DNA of 64,000 nt from Exophiala sp. HKRS030 (lineage: Eukaryota > Ascomycota > Eurotiomycetes > Chaetothyriales > Herpotrichiellaceae). The stretch lies in contig JAHWDD010000010.1 of assembly GCA_023897205.1 (NCBI GenBank), forward strand, positions 1-64,000, given 5' to 3'. The notes beneath the pieces were generated by a model. That model saw nothing but the letters and a program-made list of their open reading frames with translations. It was not told the DNA's origin and did not search any database. The translations under genes and the position numbers were made by a program. This document shows positions 20,512 to 33,144 of this stretch, piece by piece (the first letter of the stretch is position 1; every line of letters starts with the position of its first letter).

Positions 20512-21640
20512 GTTTGGGGCTGGTTAGTATCAAATGAGAGCATCGCAAAAGTGAGAACAACAGTCCTTTCCGGGGGGAAGTGAATCGACATATAAAGCAC
20601 TTTGACGATGTATAACCATGCAAGGCTGTAAGGCATACTTGGTCTGTCTTTCCTGGCTCCAAATAAGATTGTAACACAGCAATGCCTAGCCTAAGCGAGC
20701 TGAAAAATGTGGACTCACATTCACAGCACCAAACAGCGCATGCCTGTAGCTTGCCTTTTTCCTAAAGAATTCCATGGCAGATATACTCTGTCCTTTCCCA
20801 GAAATGATAGTAGCACAGAAAAGGCCGTACCAAGCCGGCCTAGAGAGGCCAAACTGACACATGTACTACACGGCCACGCAGCATCATCATATGGGTGAAG
20901 ACCGCGGGCCCCATTTGGCGTTTCCTTTGTCGTCGTTAGTCGTCTAGATATCTTTACGAAACCGACTCCAAGACATCCATAGAAATTCGGAATTCTCGAG
21001 AGGCAACCATAGGCGATAATTAACAACAACAGCATGGTCAAGGACGCAAGAGACGGATAGTGATCTGACAATTACCCGAGCTTCCCATGTGTCTAATCCA
21101 CATCAGCTTGCTTCCCTTTGACTATTGGCCCCTTTTTCGCAGCAGAGTCGTGTCGTATGATCGGGCTGATGCATCTAGACCATACAGATGCCAGTTGCCA
21201 GTTTTGGGGAGTCGACAAACCGACATTTGACATTGTCAAAATCTGCCAAATGGCCATCAGGACTCACATCGTAGCAGATATCCGAAAGGAGTAGAGAGCC
21301 AGAAGATTTATCACAGGGCTTCGTCCTATACTCGTAGTATCTGATTGATTCACAATATTTCACAGGGGCTGGATGACACATAGGGCTCGGCTGAGAATGA
21401 AGGCAGATCCAACAATTCGAAGTTAATGCATACATTCTCTGAGAGTGCAAGGAAGGATATTTGTACTGCGTAGAAGATGTTGAGATACCAGAATTAAGAG
21501 AGAAGGTTAAGCGGGAAGAACGTCATTTACTCAAGCCTCGTTTTTTGAAGCCCGGAATTTCTGTAACCAAAAGGCTTTTCCTGTACATACTTATATCTGA
21601 GTCTTTACTTGACTAACTTCACCTTCTCCAGCATATCAGT
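20512..21640. other. Intergenic, 1.1 kb
   Basis: Divergent promoter region between the membrane protein and the cyclophilin. A Cys-rich 91-codon frame (21175-21450, minus) is present but unsupported. No RNA gene seen. Confidence 0.45.
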
Positions 21641-22188
21641 ATGGCTACCGATGTAGTATTGGAGACCACCATGGTACGGCCAACTCTACCGGGTATATTC
21701 TCGTAACTTGACGCGCTAACAATGTGTTGCAGGGTGCAATCACCGTCGAGCTCTACAATGACCACGCTCCCAAAACGTGCAAAAATTTCTCCACGCTTGC
21801 AGAGAGAGGCTACTACAACAATGGAATTTTCCATCGTATTATTCCGAACTTCATGATCCAGGGCGGCGACCCCACAGGCACAGGACGTGGTGGTTCAAGC
21901 ATCTATGGAGAGAAATTCGCCGATGAGATCAGTCCTTCGCTGAAACACACGGGCGCAGGTATTCTGAGTATGGCGAATAGCGGGAAAGATACAAATGGAA
22001 GCCAATTCTTCATTACCTTAGCTCCGACCCCGTGGCTAGACGGTAAACACACAATCTTCGGCCGTGTCAAGAGTGGGATGAAGGTGGTGCAAAGAATGGG
22101 GTTGGTTAAGACGAATGGCGAGGACAGACCTCTGGAGGAGGTCAAGATCATCCGGGCAAAGGTTGCGGATTCCTCGAACGGTGACTAG
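21641..22188 (+). CDS. Cyclophilin-type peptidyl-prolyl isomerase, PPIL1-like
   Basis: Two exons (21641-21673 and 21733-22188; intron GTACGG...TTGCAG) encode 162 residues, the usual length for PPIL1/CYP1. The enzyme turns peptide bonds before proline; PPIL1 works inside the spliceosome, bound to SKIP/Prp45. The active-site pattern is present: [19 protein letters not shown] carries the catalytic Arg and the Phe/Met/Gln set, followed by [15 protein letters not shown] and the [11 protein letters not shown] block. The very short first exon ending in [11 protein letters not shown] is a common feature of this gene. It is a conserved single-copy type of gene, which supports the view that this part of the window is core genome. 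Confidence 0.9.
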
Positions 22189-24092
22189 AAAGGCATACTC
22201 AACACGACACAAATTTTATTTCAGCAGCCTACCCGGGTCAGCCAGTATCACCCTCGAACCGATCCTCTGTGCAGCTCAGCACAGAAAGGCGCATCTCGTT
22301 GCGGTGAGCTGAAGCTGCCGCGCACCCCCGTGCTCATGATCAGCTCTTTCTCGATCTGGCTTGATATTCATGCCGACAACTGTGGTCTGGCCGACGACCA
22401 ATGGGAAGCGGCCGCAAAGAAGAATGAGACCGCAAACTCTGTGAATGTTTTTACAATACTGTTGTGGCAGAGGTGAATCTGCAGGGAGAAGTCATGACCT
22501 CAAGGCCTTCCAAAGCGTAGGCGAGTTAGCGAGTCAGCAAGTCGGCGATGCGTGATAGACTTTGATGCGCTGAAAGTCCAGGACGAACATTCCAGGCGGT
22601 CGAATTTGCAGCGACACTGTGCAGGAGTCAGGCTTACAAAGGCAGCTGGAGTCAGCCGCGGCTGTGATATCACGGTTTGTGCGGTACAGTAATGCAGCCT
22701 CCAGGACTTTGCGATAGCGAGTTGGGCTAGAAGAATCTTTGCAGAAAGAATAGTTAGCATCGCTCCACGCGCCGTTACATTCCTATCTGTACGTAGATAC
22801 CTACTATGTTTGGGTAGTATCTATATAACGAGACAAGCTTACGAGAACATATGATGGAGCGTGCGAACTTCAACGTCCTTCGGGCGATTAATGTCAGCAT
22901 ACGCACTGCTTTGCTGTCATTGAATAGAATCGCCGCTGATCGACGCCGGACTGAATTTCGTGCATATCGAGCCTCATTTCACCGTGGGCCTGATCGACGA
23001 TGCTGGGAGTTGTAATCATCCGAGGTGATGGCACGAGTACTCCATATGTCTCGTCTTATTCCTTACGAAAGCTTCTTTTGCGTGGTTGTATATATCCTCG
23101 TGGCAAAATCAGAACCCGGTGGCATAGAGGTGCGGAACAACAGGGAGAGCCAGGATCTCTTCCACTCTTCCCATTTCCACTTCCCGGGCACACTGGGAGA
23201 CCCTTGAAGTGCTTGAGTGCGATATGGCATCTGGTTCGTGGACGGCGTTGCAGCTAAAGATGCACGACGATTGAGGGTCGGCGGTTACGCGAGGCTGCGA
23301 TTGGCCTCATTCTCCCCTTCGGCTGCTAAACTCGTTCTCCAGCGTTTCTTCCTCTGTCTCTTCCATCCTTTATCACATTCCTTCATCCAATCAGCTCGTG
23401 GTGTTTCTGCATTTTCATCGTCCCTCGGCGTCCATTTCGTTGTCCAACTGTTGCCCTGCATTTTGCGTGACTTTCAAGCCATTTCTCGGTCCGCTCCAGG
23501 TCCACTCGCCCTTCATGCAGTCGATCGTCCACAAACCAATGCAAGCTCTCTTCGAAGCGCTGACTCTACCGCTGACTCTGCCGGCATGTCCTCGAGATGT
23601 GTGTTACCATTGCTTCCAAACTTGCATCCTCACCTCGTCAAGTCAATATCACGGTGGGTAGCGGGGTGAATCAATTCCTCCACGCGCGGCCTCAATCTTC
23701 GTCACCTCGTCTGCTACTGCGTACTGTTCACTGTTTTGAATGCAGCTCTATATCGCCTTCCTTCGCCTCCCTCCTCCCTCTCATTGCTGTCCCAGAGGCA
23801 TAAGGTCCTTCGGTTCGCGTTCATTACATTCGCTTTTCAGTCATTCTCCCCGAGAAAGCAGGCTTTCTCTGTTGTAACAATACAAAATCAGCGTTTCTCA
23901 CCCACGAGCCATTGACTGGCCGGCCCATTGCGACCACTTCCACAGGAACTCAGATCCAATAGACTTGGCCCTCTCGACCACCAAGCCTCGGTGCGACCAT
24001 ACACTCGGCCGCATCCTGAATATCGATCAGCTGGCTGACTCTCGCTCATACAACCTCCTCACAATCCACACGCTTCCGGCATTTCATGCGAC
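22189..24092. other. Intergenic, 1.9 kb, upstream of the ferric reductase
   Basis: Long region with pyrimidine-rich stretches after 23300 that look like a long 5' leader and promoter of the reductase gene. Several short frames lack coding character. I could not identify GATA-type iron-regulator sites with confidence. Confidence 0.45.
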
Positions 24093-26471
24093 ATGCCTAC
24101 AATAGCGACTGAAGCTCTAGCGCAGTTGGCGAAAAGAGAAGACGACGCATGGCAGTCGATAGCAGAAGACTTGGTCAAGAGAGTCAACATTCCGATCAAC
24201 AGTTCGACACCACCTGCACTGGTGGCTGCCATTCAAGAGGACCCGTTCAAGAATGCTGCAAAGTATGGCTTACTGTTTGTCTATATCGGGATCATTCTCT
24301 TACTCAGTGCGACATTGATGCGACTATACTACTACTGGGGTGACAAGATCCGGACGGCGCTGTACAAGGAAGAAGTCATCAACTCTGCCATCTCCGCATC
24401 TGCGACGAGTCCCATGAACTTCTCGCCAATGCATGGCTATGCCGATTATGAACTACCGAGTGCCATAAGTGCACAAACAGACGGCTCAACGAGGCACTTC
24501 TTTCCAAGCAAAGGTCCGCTCATCCCAGAGAAACCCAGACAACAAGCAGCTGTTTCCGCCATTGCACCGTTGAACAACACGATTGCTCTCTGTAGATGGA
24601 TCTTCTACCGGCCCATTCCGGCGTTGAATGTTGGCAAGCACAGATTTACCTTTCCATCTTTGAGTGTCCTTGTGATCGTGACAATCTCGTTGCTGGCTTC
24701 GATGCTCTACTGCTTCCTCCCTCGGCCGTTGTTCTATGCCTCGATGTCCTACGGTTCACCACCTATGGCGGTCCGAGCGGGCATGATGTCGGTGTCTCTG
24801 ATACCCTGGTGTGTCGTACTGGCAACAAAGACGAACCCAGTTTCATTCATGACCGGCATCGGTCATGATCGACTCATCGTCCTGCATCGCTGGGTCGCCT
24901 ATCTTTGTATCATCTTCGCCATCATCCACGCCGTCCCTTACTGGTATCAGTCCGTCAATGACCCAGATGGATTTGCAACATTCAAGCTCTACTTCAACCA
25001 GCAGTATTATATCTTCACCACGGGAATTGCAGCCATCGCCCCGCTCATATTCCTCGCACTGCACTCTCTACCAATCTTCCGAGCCAAGATGTACGAGTTG
25101 TTCGTCATCCTGCATATCCCCGTAGCCTGGGCTTTCATTGGACTCCTGTTCTGGCATTGCAACAACTACCTCCGATCTTGGGCCTACCTCTACTCAACAA
25201 TTGCATTGATGATCGCGTCCTTGTTGGCTCGACTATTCTTCCTCAACTGGATGAACCCATTTCGGTCCTCTTGGCTCATTGGTGAAGAATCCGCTGTGAC
25301 AATCTTACCTGAAAACGCCGTCAAAGTCACCATTCCCACGCAAAAGCGATGGCGTCCCGGCCAATACGCATACCTGAGAATGCCTGGCGTCTCTATCCTG
25401 GAAAATCACCCATTCACAATCGCATCCCTCTGCAGCGAAGATTTCCCTTCCCAATACGGAGAACAATACCGCGACATGACACTAGTGTTCAGACCCTTCT
25501 CTGGTTTTACTCGCAAAGTCCTCGACACCGCCGTCAAGAAGGGACCATACAAGACATACAGGGCGTTCGTCGACGGACCCTATGGGGGCATGCAACGCCA
25601 AATGGCATCTTTCGACCAGGTCGTCTTCTTCGCCGGCGGAAGCGGCATCACCGCCATCGCCAGTCAGCTCCTCGACCTGATCAAACGCATGCGCGACGGC
25701 AAGGCAACGACGTCCAAGGTCAACGTCATCTGGGCCATGAAGCGGCCCGACATCATGGAATGGTTCAAGGAGGAACTCCGCATCTGCCGAGAATGCGCGC
25801 CTCCCGGTTCCGTCCAGTGCCACTTCTACATCACCGCGGCCAAGCGGAACGACCCTGGCCTCCCGGAGATCAAGGAGCACCGTCTCAGTGGCATAAGAGA
25901 CAAGATCTCCGACGCCATCCACAACGCCGGGAGCAAGCGCAACTCGGCCATGATGATGGACGCCGAACCCGAACTCAAGAAGGAGTTTGAGGATCAGATC
26001 ACCGCCCTCCCGCAAGCCTACCTCACCGCTCCACGACACTTGTCACCAGGTGGGGTGGAGCAGCAACAGCAACAACAGCAACAACCACACCAGACATATT
26101 TCCCTCCTCCCCCCAAAGAGGCACGCATGTCCACCATCTCCCAAGCGCAGATCGAAGCCACGCGCACCTTTGACTTTGGGTTTCCCCAGACGCCCACAAA
26201 GTTCCAAAAGAACCTCATGAGGTTTGCCTTTTTGCCGACCGGCGTCTCCAACCGCCGCGACGGCTGGCGCACCGAGTACGGCCGCCCGGACATCCCGTAC
26301 ATGCTCAAAGGTCTGAGCAAGGACTTTGGACGCCGGACGTGCGTGTACGTGTGCGGACCTCCCGAGATGAGGACCGACGTGGCCAACACGGTCGCCCGAC
26401 TACAGCGAGACGTCTGGAACGACAGCGGCAAGGACGAGATATTCCTCCACGCCGAGAACTATGCTCTCTGA
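24093..26471 (+). CDS. Ferric reductase / NADPH oxidase-like transmembrane reductase (FRE family)
   Basis: A single-exon gene for 792 residues from the ATG at 24093. FRE proteins pass electrons from NADPH through FAD and two hemes to Fe3+ or Cu2+ outside the cell before metal uptake. One N-terminal membrane segment (near 58-80) precedes the ferric-reductase membrane domain (near 195-385), with His pairs for heme in IVLHRWVAYLCIIFAIIHA and VILHIPVAWAFIGLLFWH. FAD binding follows at HPFTIAS (near 450), then FAGGSGITAIAS for NADPH (near 515) and a C-terminal CGPPEM box. An unusual insert of about 90 residues between the NADPH blocks carries a run of eight Gln (26061-26084) and a Pro-rich stretch. 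FRE genes also occur as Starship accessory genes, but this one lies outside the proposed element. Confidence 0.88.
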   Translation: MPTIATEALAQLAKREDDAWQSIAEDLVKRVNIPINSSTPPALVAAIQEDPFKNAAKYGLLFVYIGIILLLSATLMRLYYYWGDKIRTALYKEEVINSAISASATSPMNFSPMHGYADYELPSAISAQTDGSTRHFFPSKGPLIPEKPRQQAAVSAIAPLNNTIALCRWIFYRPIPALNVGKHRFTFPSLSVLVIVTISLLASMLYCFLPRPLFYASMSYGSPPMAVRAGMMSVSLIPWCVVLATKTNPVSFMTGIGHDRLIVLHRWVAYLCIIFAIIHAVPYWYQSVNDPDGFATFKLYFNQQYYIFTTGIAAIAPLIFLALHSLPIFRAKMYELFVILHIPVAWAFIGLLFWHCNNYLRSWAYLYSTIALMIASLLARLFFLNWMNPFRSSWLIGEESAVTILPENAVKVTIPTQKRWRPGQYAYLRMPGVSILENHPFTIASLCSEDFPSQYGEQYRDMTLVFRPFSGFTRKVLDTAVKKGPYKTYRAFVDGPYGGMQRQMASFDQVVFFAGGSGITAIASQLLDLIKRMRDGKATTSKVNVIWAMKRPDIMEWFKEELRICRECAPPGSVQCHFYITAAKRNDPGLPEIKEHRLSGIRDKISDAIHNAGSKRNSAMMMDAEPELKKEFEDQITALPQAYLTAPRHLSPGGVEQQQQQQQQPHQTYFPPPPKEARMSTISQAQIEATRTFDFGFPQTPTKFQKNLMRFAFLPTGVSNRRDGWRTEYGRPDIPYMLKGLSKDFGRRTCVYVCGPPEMRTDVANTVARLQRDVWNDSGKDEIFLHAENYAL

Positions 26472-27286
26472 GAGAACACACCGCTGTCTCTCTCTCTCTC
26501 CAGGATTTGGTCCGTCGTCGTTCAGTATCGTACAGTTGTGCCGTATGTCGTTTGTTCCTCTCTTTCTCTCTTCCCGGTGTGTACAAGTGTGTGCAAAGCG
26601 TGGAGTTGGCAGAACCGGGGAAATCTTAATACTATATCTACCAAACCCTCGACAACTCACATAAAAATTTATTACCAGGGTCATGATGAGTACGGCGTGG
26701 ACCGTGACGGTGACGACGAGGTGTTCGATGGGGAGGATGATGACGAGGACCTTTTCTCTCCGGGTTTCGGGATATTTTCATATGACTCTCCAAGGGGAGG
26801 GCACAAGTCGCCCGCCCCCTTTATGCACGCACGATACCCCCTCCTTGTTTCAATCCAAGACTTTTTTTTTTCTTTGTTTCCATACTGAACACCGACGTCT
26901 CCTTTTCTTCTTCATGGCAGCCTCGATCGTCGGTCGAGTGGTACCATCAACTTTTCACGTTAGTGGTGATGGCGGAGGGAGTGTGGGAGAGAAAAGACAC
27001 GACAAATAGCTCTAGCTAAAGCTCAAGATTAAGATCAAGCTCATGGCTTCTTTGTAGGGCTACGAGTACATAGCTTGCTTAGGAACAAGTCAATGAGAGA
27101 TGTGTGATGATGAGATACGCTGAGCTACTTTATACTTCCGACTGAAACGACATACGGATATCGTGCTCCCGTACGGGAATCCTCAGTTCTTATCATCTAG
27201 CCAACCCTTTTTGAATAGTACTTGGGTAATGATGCGTCTGGATTCAAGTAGGGTGGGACCGATTTTTGCCAGATTTATCACAGGAA
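26472..27286. other. Intergenic, 815 bp
   Basis: Gap between the 3' ends of convergent genes. A TC-repeat run lies just after the reductase stop (near 26490). Nothing else supported. Confidence 0.5.
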
Positions 27287-30200
27287 TCATCCACAAATCT
27301 CCCATATGCCCAACCGTCCAATACTCTCACCAGCATTACGCACAATGCACAATCTTGCCCGTCTCTCTTGTTCCTTTGTCTTGACCACCAGGTCATCGTC
27401 ATGTTTCCATCCTTCGACGAGTCGCTGCGCCCAGATCGATCCCACGGCCGTACCGCGACCCTCGGCGAGATTGTACCCTCCGGAAGTCACAAAGCCGATC
27501 AAATCATGCGCATCCGGACAGGGCGGGTGTTTCGACCATTCGTCCTCCAAGGGTGGCGTATCGATCAGGTCTTGGAATGCTTCGAGAGGCGCAGATATTC
27601 CTGCATCATCGTCTGCGTCGAGGTAAACACTCTCAACTTGCTTCTTGTCACCCCGTGTCTGTGTTTGTGCTTGTGCGCCGGCCTTGGCCGTGCCTCTTCC
27701 TTTCTGGGTCGGCACGGCTTTTGCCTGGACTTGTGGCCCTTTCGGGATTTCACCGTCCCCACGGCCAAAAGCACTGTTTGGACCAAATTGGTCTATGATC
27801 TCTTGTGATGCATTCTTCGGCAACACATTGATATGGGCCAGTGATTCGCGATCGTACACTCGGTGAGCTCGCGGGAGTCCGAATTTATTGGTCTTTTGTT
27901 TGGGCAAGCGTACATTTGTGTGGGACACGTCATCCTTGACATCGAGGGCGATCCAGAGCGCGCGTAGGTCTCGCACGGCATTAGCATGCACTGAAGAATC
28001 TGTCGTGCTCGTGGCAGGCGGAGGCTGGGCTGGAGGTGGTTCGGATGACCACGATTGCGGTTGGTCCTGTCCCTGCGATTCAGGATCCGTGTTGGTGATC
28101 TTGGGTCCTTCGGTACTGTTCGCCGGCCTTGGAATCGATGGCAAGCGGTATATCCGCGCTGCGGGTGTCGGACTTCCTTTGTGAAGGAGCATTATGCGAA
28201 CAGTCATCAATCCTGGGACGGAGGGGAAAGCGGCCGAATGTGGTTTCTTACATAGCGAGATACTCGCGCTCAGGCTGAGCTGTGTATATCCGCGCTCGAC
28301 GAGGGGAGGGGTCATCTCACTTTCATCTTGGCTTTGCGGTCCTGCGTCTCTATTTGCTTTGACTTCTGCTATTGCTTCGGCAGCTTTGCGTTGCCGTTGT
28401 GTCAGAAGTAAAGGCTCATCGATGCTTTCATGGACGTGCTGTTCGACTTGATTCGGCACCTTCTGTACCTCGGGTACTTCAAGGTTCTGAAACAAAAATT
28501 CCCAATCACAAGCCCAGCCACACCCAATCTCCCCGCGCCGACCAAGTCCCAAATCCAGCCGGTCCCAAGCAACCCTGTGCTTTGGTGGCCTCCGAATCCA
28601 TTGATCGAAGCGCTTCTCGCTCTCCGTTCTTTCCCATGCCTTGCCTGCTTCAGTGCCAGGGAAATCACCGGGGAACCAAGGCGCTTGAAGTTCGAAGGCC
28701 AATTGCTGTTTTTGATATAAGCCACCAAAGCGTGGTGTTCCGCCGGTAGAAAGGGGATAATACATGAGCGATCGCCAAAGGGGATCTACACACTTCCATG
28801 GCAGTAGAACAGTCCACGTGCCTTGCGGGTTGCCGCAGTTCGAGCCGAACCCTTTCTCCGCTCTTGATGCAAGAAGTATAACGGGGATCTGAGGGTCTTT
28901 TGGGGTAAGAGCTGGGCTTTGGCCTGGAGGCGCAAGCGCCTTTCGACGGTTAATAGCACCTTGTGATGGTAGTGCATCACAGACTCGCCATCGGTCGCGA
29001 TGTGATGTTAGCGTTGAAGGCGTCCAAGACTTGTCCACAGGCCAGGAAACGAGAAGTTCATCTAGTTGAGTATTATCAGGATTAATTTGAGTTCTCTTGG
29101 GTGGGTAGTTGAGCCTTGGATCGATGACATCGAACGAAAGAGCGGCATTTTGCGGTAAAGAAGCAGGGTTGTTCAACCCAGCCAGAGATTTCCATGTCGA
29201 CGCGGCTTGGTTTTCTGTGCCGACGAATGGTCGAAGAACGCCTAGCAAGGCTTCTGTTGACCCAGGGCCTTGGACATCAATGCTTCCAATCTCAAAGCGC
29301 AGATCCTCTACCAGGACCTGCGGTTTCTGCATCTTTGCTACCTTGAGTAATTCCTCCCATAGTTGGTGGAACGCCGCGGGATGTAGTCGCATCAGAATGT
29401 GATGATCAAGTTTGCTCTTACAGTTCGTCTGACCCATTGAACCTCCTGCCTGTCCATTTTGCTCGTCAACGTCCATGGCGTCTAGAGAGCTGGTATTGTC
29501 GTTGCTAGTAGACTTGTAATTTGGGCGCATGACCCAAATGATTTGTACAGGGGAAACTGGCTTTTTGATGCCATCTCGCTCATAAACCCACCCTTCAGCA
29601 AACCTTGTGCCCGACTTCCATTTCTTGTGCAGGCTAGGCGAAAGGTTTTTGGGAGAGAAGCCAAGAGCATTGAGCATACTGTCCAATGCAGGTTGGGTAC
29701 CATGGCAGGAAACGGTCGACATATAGCTCACATCCCACGCTACACATCCGTGAGCACCGGCCGCACGGTGGCTAGGACGATAGCTCTTCTCTGTTGGACG
29801 CAGTGGGATTGCGAGTTTCCATAATGGCTCTATAGGCCGAGTCATATGCGCTCTCTTCGCGTGCCAAAGGTGAGTAGGTAACCATGTCTTGTTTACCTGC
29901 CTTCTTTGAAACTTCACGGTGGCTTTGGGCGGCTTTGCCAATGTATTCTTCTTCACTCTCGGTATTCTCTCAATGGAAACATGCTTTTCTGGATCTGTCT
30001 GCTTTGCATTTGCTTTGGCCTCCTTCTTTTTTCGACGAACAGTCTTTCTCTGTTGAGTTAACTGCTGTATACGTTTTGCTGTGCCGAGTCGAAGTCTCAA
30101 TCGTTTGGATGGAGTCCGCGTTCTCTTGGTGACCGTTGGAGTGTTATCGTCCTTCATCTACTCAGCCTGGTCAGCCCTGTCAGTCTCAACGTCCCCTGAT

Positions 30201-30548
30201 GAGAATATTCCCACCCACCTCACGTTCTGCCCGCCCCCGTAGCCGCTTTGGCACCTTCTTAGCATTGTGACTAGCTGTCCGTCGTCGCATGTGCCTCGGG
30301 ACTTGCTGGAAAGCTCTTTGACTCAGGGCATCTCTAGTCCTTTGCATGCTCCTTTCAAGGGCACCAATCTCGAACTCTCGGGCTCTCAAGAAGGAAGCGA
30401 CGTTGAGTTCTCCATTGGCCGGCAAGACAGCGTTGGTGGGCTCGACAGAAATGGCCCTGGAATCAAAGTATTTCTGGCGTTTACGGGACTTTGACGCTTG
30501 AGGCTGTTTGGCAGACGCCGCCTTGCGTTTCTGACCAGCCGATTGCAT
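27287..30548 (-). CDS. POP1: RNase P / RNase MRP subunit POP1
   Basis: Two exons (30548-30219 and 30157-27287; intron GTGGGT...GAGTAG) give 1066 residues. POP1 is the largest protein of RNase P (tRNA 5' processing) and RNase MRP (rRNA processing) in the nucleus and nucleolus. The N-terminal exon carries the ASFLRAREFEIGALERSM signature and RHMRRRTASHNAKKVPKRLR. Exon 2 continues with the basic RNA-binding part (TWLPTHLWHAKRAHM, then AAGAHGCVAWDVSYMSTV). The POPLD domain is recognisable near YYPLSTGGTPRFGGLYQKQ, and the protein ends with the conserved CIVRNAGESIGRL. The start at 30548 is the first ATG; an upstream GTG in frame was not used. Essential core gene, complete. Confidence 0.93.
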
Positions 30549-31297
30549 CTGACCAGACACTGTCACTTCATTATATTATGTTGGGTCTAGCGACTGTTCA
30601 ACGCGCAGGCGCGTTTTCTTAAATCTCAAAACCCCAGATTATGGATTATGGATTATGTCATCCTTGGCGTTTGACCACCACCAAGTCGGTCTCTAGGTTT
30701 TCGTATTCGTATTTCACTTCAGGCTTCATGCCTCGGTAATTTTTCTTCTCGACGGTCTCTGGTATCTCAGTTGCCTTGCAAAGGCTCTGACGATTGCCCG
30801 AAACTTCTTGACGGACTCAAATTATACCTAAAAATAGGCAGGCAAGAAACAAAGTGGCTGCCTGTCAAGCACTTGGAGCCGCGGCACAACCAGCTCCATG
30901 TGCTACAGACAGACTCAGGCTTGACTTTTTTCAGCAGGTCTTGAGCTATCGATTCGACATACTAGCACACCCATGTAATAGCCGACGCATGTCGGGAGAT
31001 GCGTATACTCCAATCGACCCCGGTACTATCGAGAGCTAAGACTGCGTGCCGCAATGATCGCTCCGCAAGTTCCCCTCCCTACAATGTCCATGACGAGGTA
31101 TACGAGACACGAGTACCACCCAACCCGAGGAAGATCGCGGTAGGTCTCGTGAAGAATACTAGATTCGGTCGCAGCACCTCAGGTTCCTAAAAGTATACAA
31201 ACTTGCTTCCCAGTCACAGGTGAACTCTTATATTCATTCCCACACTTTTCCCTCCATTCTTGGGTGTTACTTGCATCTTGAAACAGAGGTGGGCAAT
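30549..31297. other. Divergent intergenic region, 749 bp
   Basis: Shared upstream region of POP1 (minus) and the carboxylesterase (plus). A small tandem of ATTATGG (three copies) lies near 30638-30660. No other motif supported. Confidence 0.45.
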
Positions 31298-33144
31298 ATG
31301 ATGCACTTTAACCTCAACCTAGCGGCCTTGTGCTCTTTGATTTTGATACTTGAACTTTCTCTTGCTCAGAAACTTCCTCAGGTTGACCTCGGATACGAAG
31401 TTCACCAAGCAATCGCTTTCAACGTACAGTACATCCCCATCTACTTCCACTGAATCCTGCATGTTAACACCATTCCAGGAATCAGGCCAGTTGTACAACT
31501 TCAGCAATATCAGATACGCACAGCCTCCAGTAGGCAAGTTGCGCTTTGCCGCTCCTGTACCTCCTCAAGGACGTAACCCGAACGTACAGAATGGCAACTC
31601 TACGCCTATCTGTCCGGTCGCATGGCCAACATGGGAACTGATTTCGGCGGGGTTTGTTGCATCCTTCATAGAGGGAAACGCCACTAGCTTCAACTACACC
31701 GAAGCAGAGCAGGAACTTCAACTGTATCTAGCAGCAAATGGCAACTCGAGTTACACCCCTACCCCCCGAGAGACCGAGGATTGCCTGTTCCTTGATGTCA
31801 TTGTGCCCAAGGCCGTCTTTGACGGTGCCCACGGTGCTCGGCGACGACGCCAGAATGGTGGTGCCAGCGTACTGGTCTGGTAAGAAAATATCCCTCCCCT
31901 CCTTTCCTTTACTTTTCCACCGTCACATCCTGACTTTGACCCAATACAGGATCTATGGCGGAGGCTACGTAGGAGGCGACAAGTCCTCATCCAACCCGTC
32001 TGGTCTGATAAAGTCGAGCCAAGCGAACGGAGACCCGGGGCTCATCTTCGTCGCCATGAACTACCGCCTTGGAGCACTCGGATGGCTCTCGGGGCCGACC
32101 TTCCAGTCCGCCGGCGGCGTCTCCAACGCGGGCCTGTACGACCAGCGCCTCGCCCTCGAATGGGTGCAGAAATACATCCACCTGTTCGGCGGTGACCCTT
32201 CCAAAGTCACGGTGATGGGTGAGTCGGCGGGTGGCGGCAGCATCGAGCACCAAATGACGGCGTACGGAGGTCAAAGGCCCGTTCCATTCTCCCGGGCGAT
32301 CCTACAGTCGCCCGGGTTTCTCCCGACGACGTCCCAGTTCGTGCAGGAAAACACGACGAACCTGTTCCTCAAGTACCTCAACGTCTCGTCGATCGAGGAA
32401 GCCCGGAACGCGTCCTCCCTCGCCGTGATGACCGCCAACTACAACCTCATCACCAACGCGCAGTACGCCTCGTACGCCGTCGGGCCCGTCGTGGACGGGA
32501 CCTTTGCGCCCAACCTGCCGGGGATCGCGTTCCTGAACGGGGCGTACACCAAGAACCTCACCGTCATGGCGGGCCACAACACGAACGAGGCACCCGCCTT
32601 CACCCCCCCGTTCATCGGGACCGACGCCGAGCTCGCGGGGTACCTCAGGACCGCCTTCCCCACGATCGCCACCCCGGTGGTCGACTACATCGTCCACACG
32701 CTGTACCCGTTGTCCAGCTACCCGGCCCCGATCGACCGCACCATGGCCTTGATCAACGAACTCCTCTTCCAGTGCAACACCGACTACGTGGCCCGCGCGT
32801 ACGGCAACAGGACGTACAACTACCAGTTCGAGGTCTTCCCGGCCCTGCACGGCTACGACGTCCCTTACTCGTTCTACAACGGCCAGGCCACCAACGTCAG
32901 TGCCGACATGGTCGCCCCCGTCGCCCGCGCCATGCAGTCCTACCTCGTCAACTTCGCCATGACGGGGGACCCCAACGGCCCCGGGCTGCCGTACTTCCCC
33001 GTGCAGGGCAACAACGCGACCGAGATGGGATTGAACGCCACCCTCCTCTCCGCGACGGCCGGGGCCACGCCGGACGTCATGGTCCAGCGTGACCCCACCG
33101 TCGGCGCGAGGTGTGCCTGGCTACAAAAGGCCTTGTACTCGTGA
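31298..33144 (+). CDS. Secreted type-B carboxylesterase / lipase
   Basis: Three exons (31298-31423, 31479-31879, 31950-33144) join in frame into 573 residues. It hydrolyses carboxylic esters; the substrate is not known. A signal peptide is clear (residues 1-24, ending LSLAQ), and many N-x-S/T sites fit a secreted glycoprotein. Family landmarks in order: IRYAQPPVGKLRF, EDCLFLDVIVP, the oxyanion loop WIYGGGY, the nucleophile elbow GESAGG, a Glu in NTNEAPAF and the catalytic His in FPALHGYDVPY. Length and order match fungal type-B esterases. Codons in exon 3 are strongly GC-rich compared with the neighbours. Complete gene. It lies divergent to POP1. Confidence 0.9.

Noticed and set aside
21175..21450. 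Cys-rich 91-codon frame (minus), possible small secreted protein
   Set aside because: The upstream start is TTG, the internal ATG leaves no signal peptide, and no splice structure is convincing.
25349..25990. 213-codon frame on the plus strand
   Set aside because: Out-of-frame shadow within the ferric reductase; Arg/Pro/His-rich with no domain.
32302..32850. 182-codon frame on the minus strand
   Set aside because: Shadow of the GC-rich last exon of the carboxylesterase.
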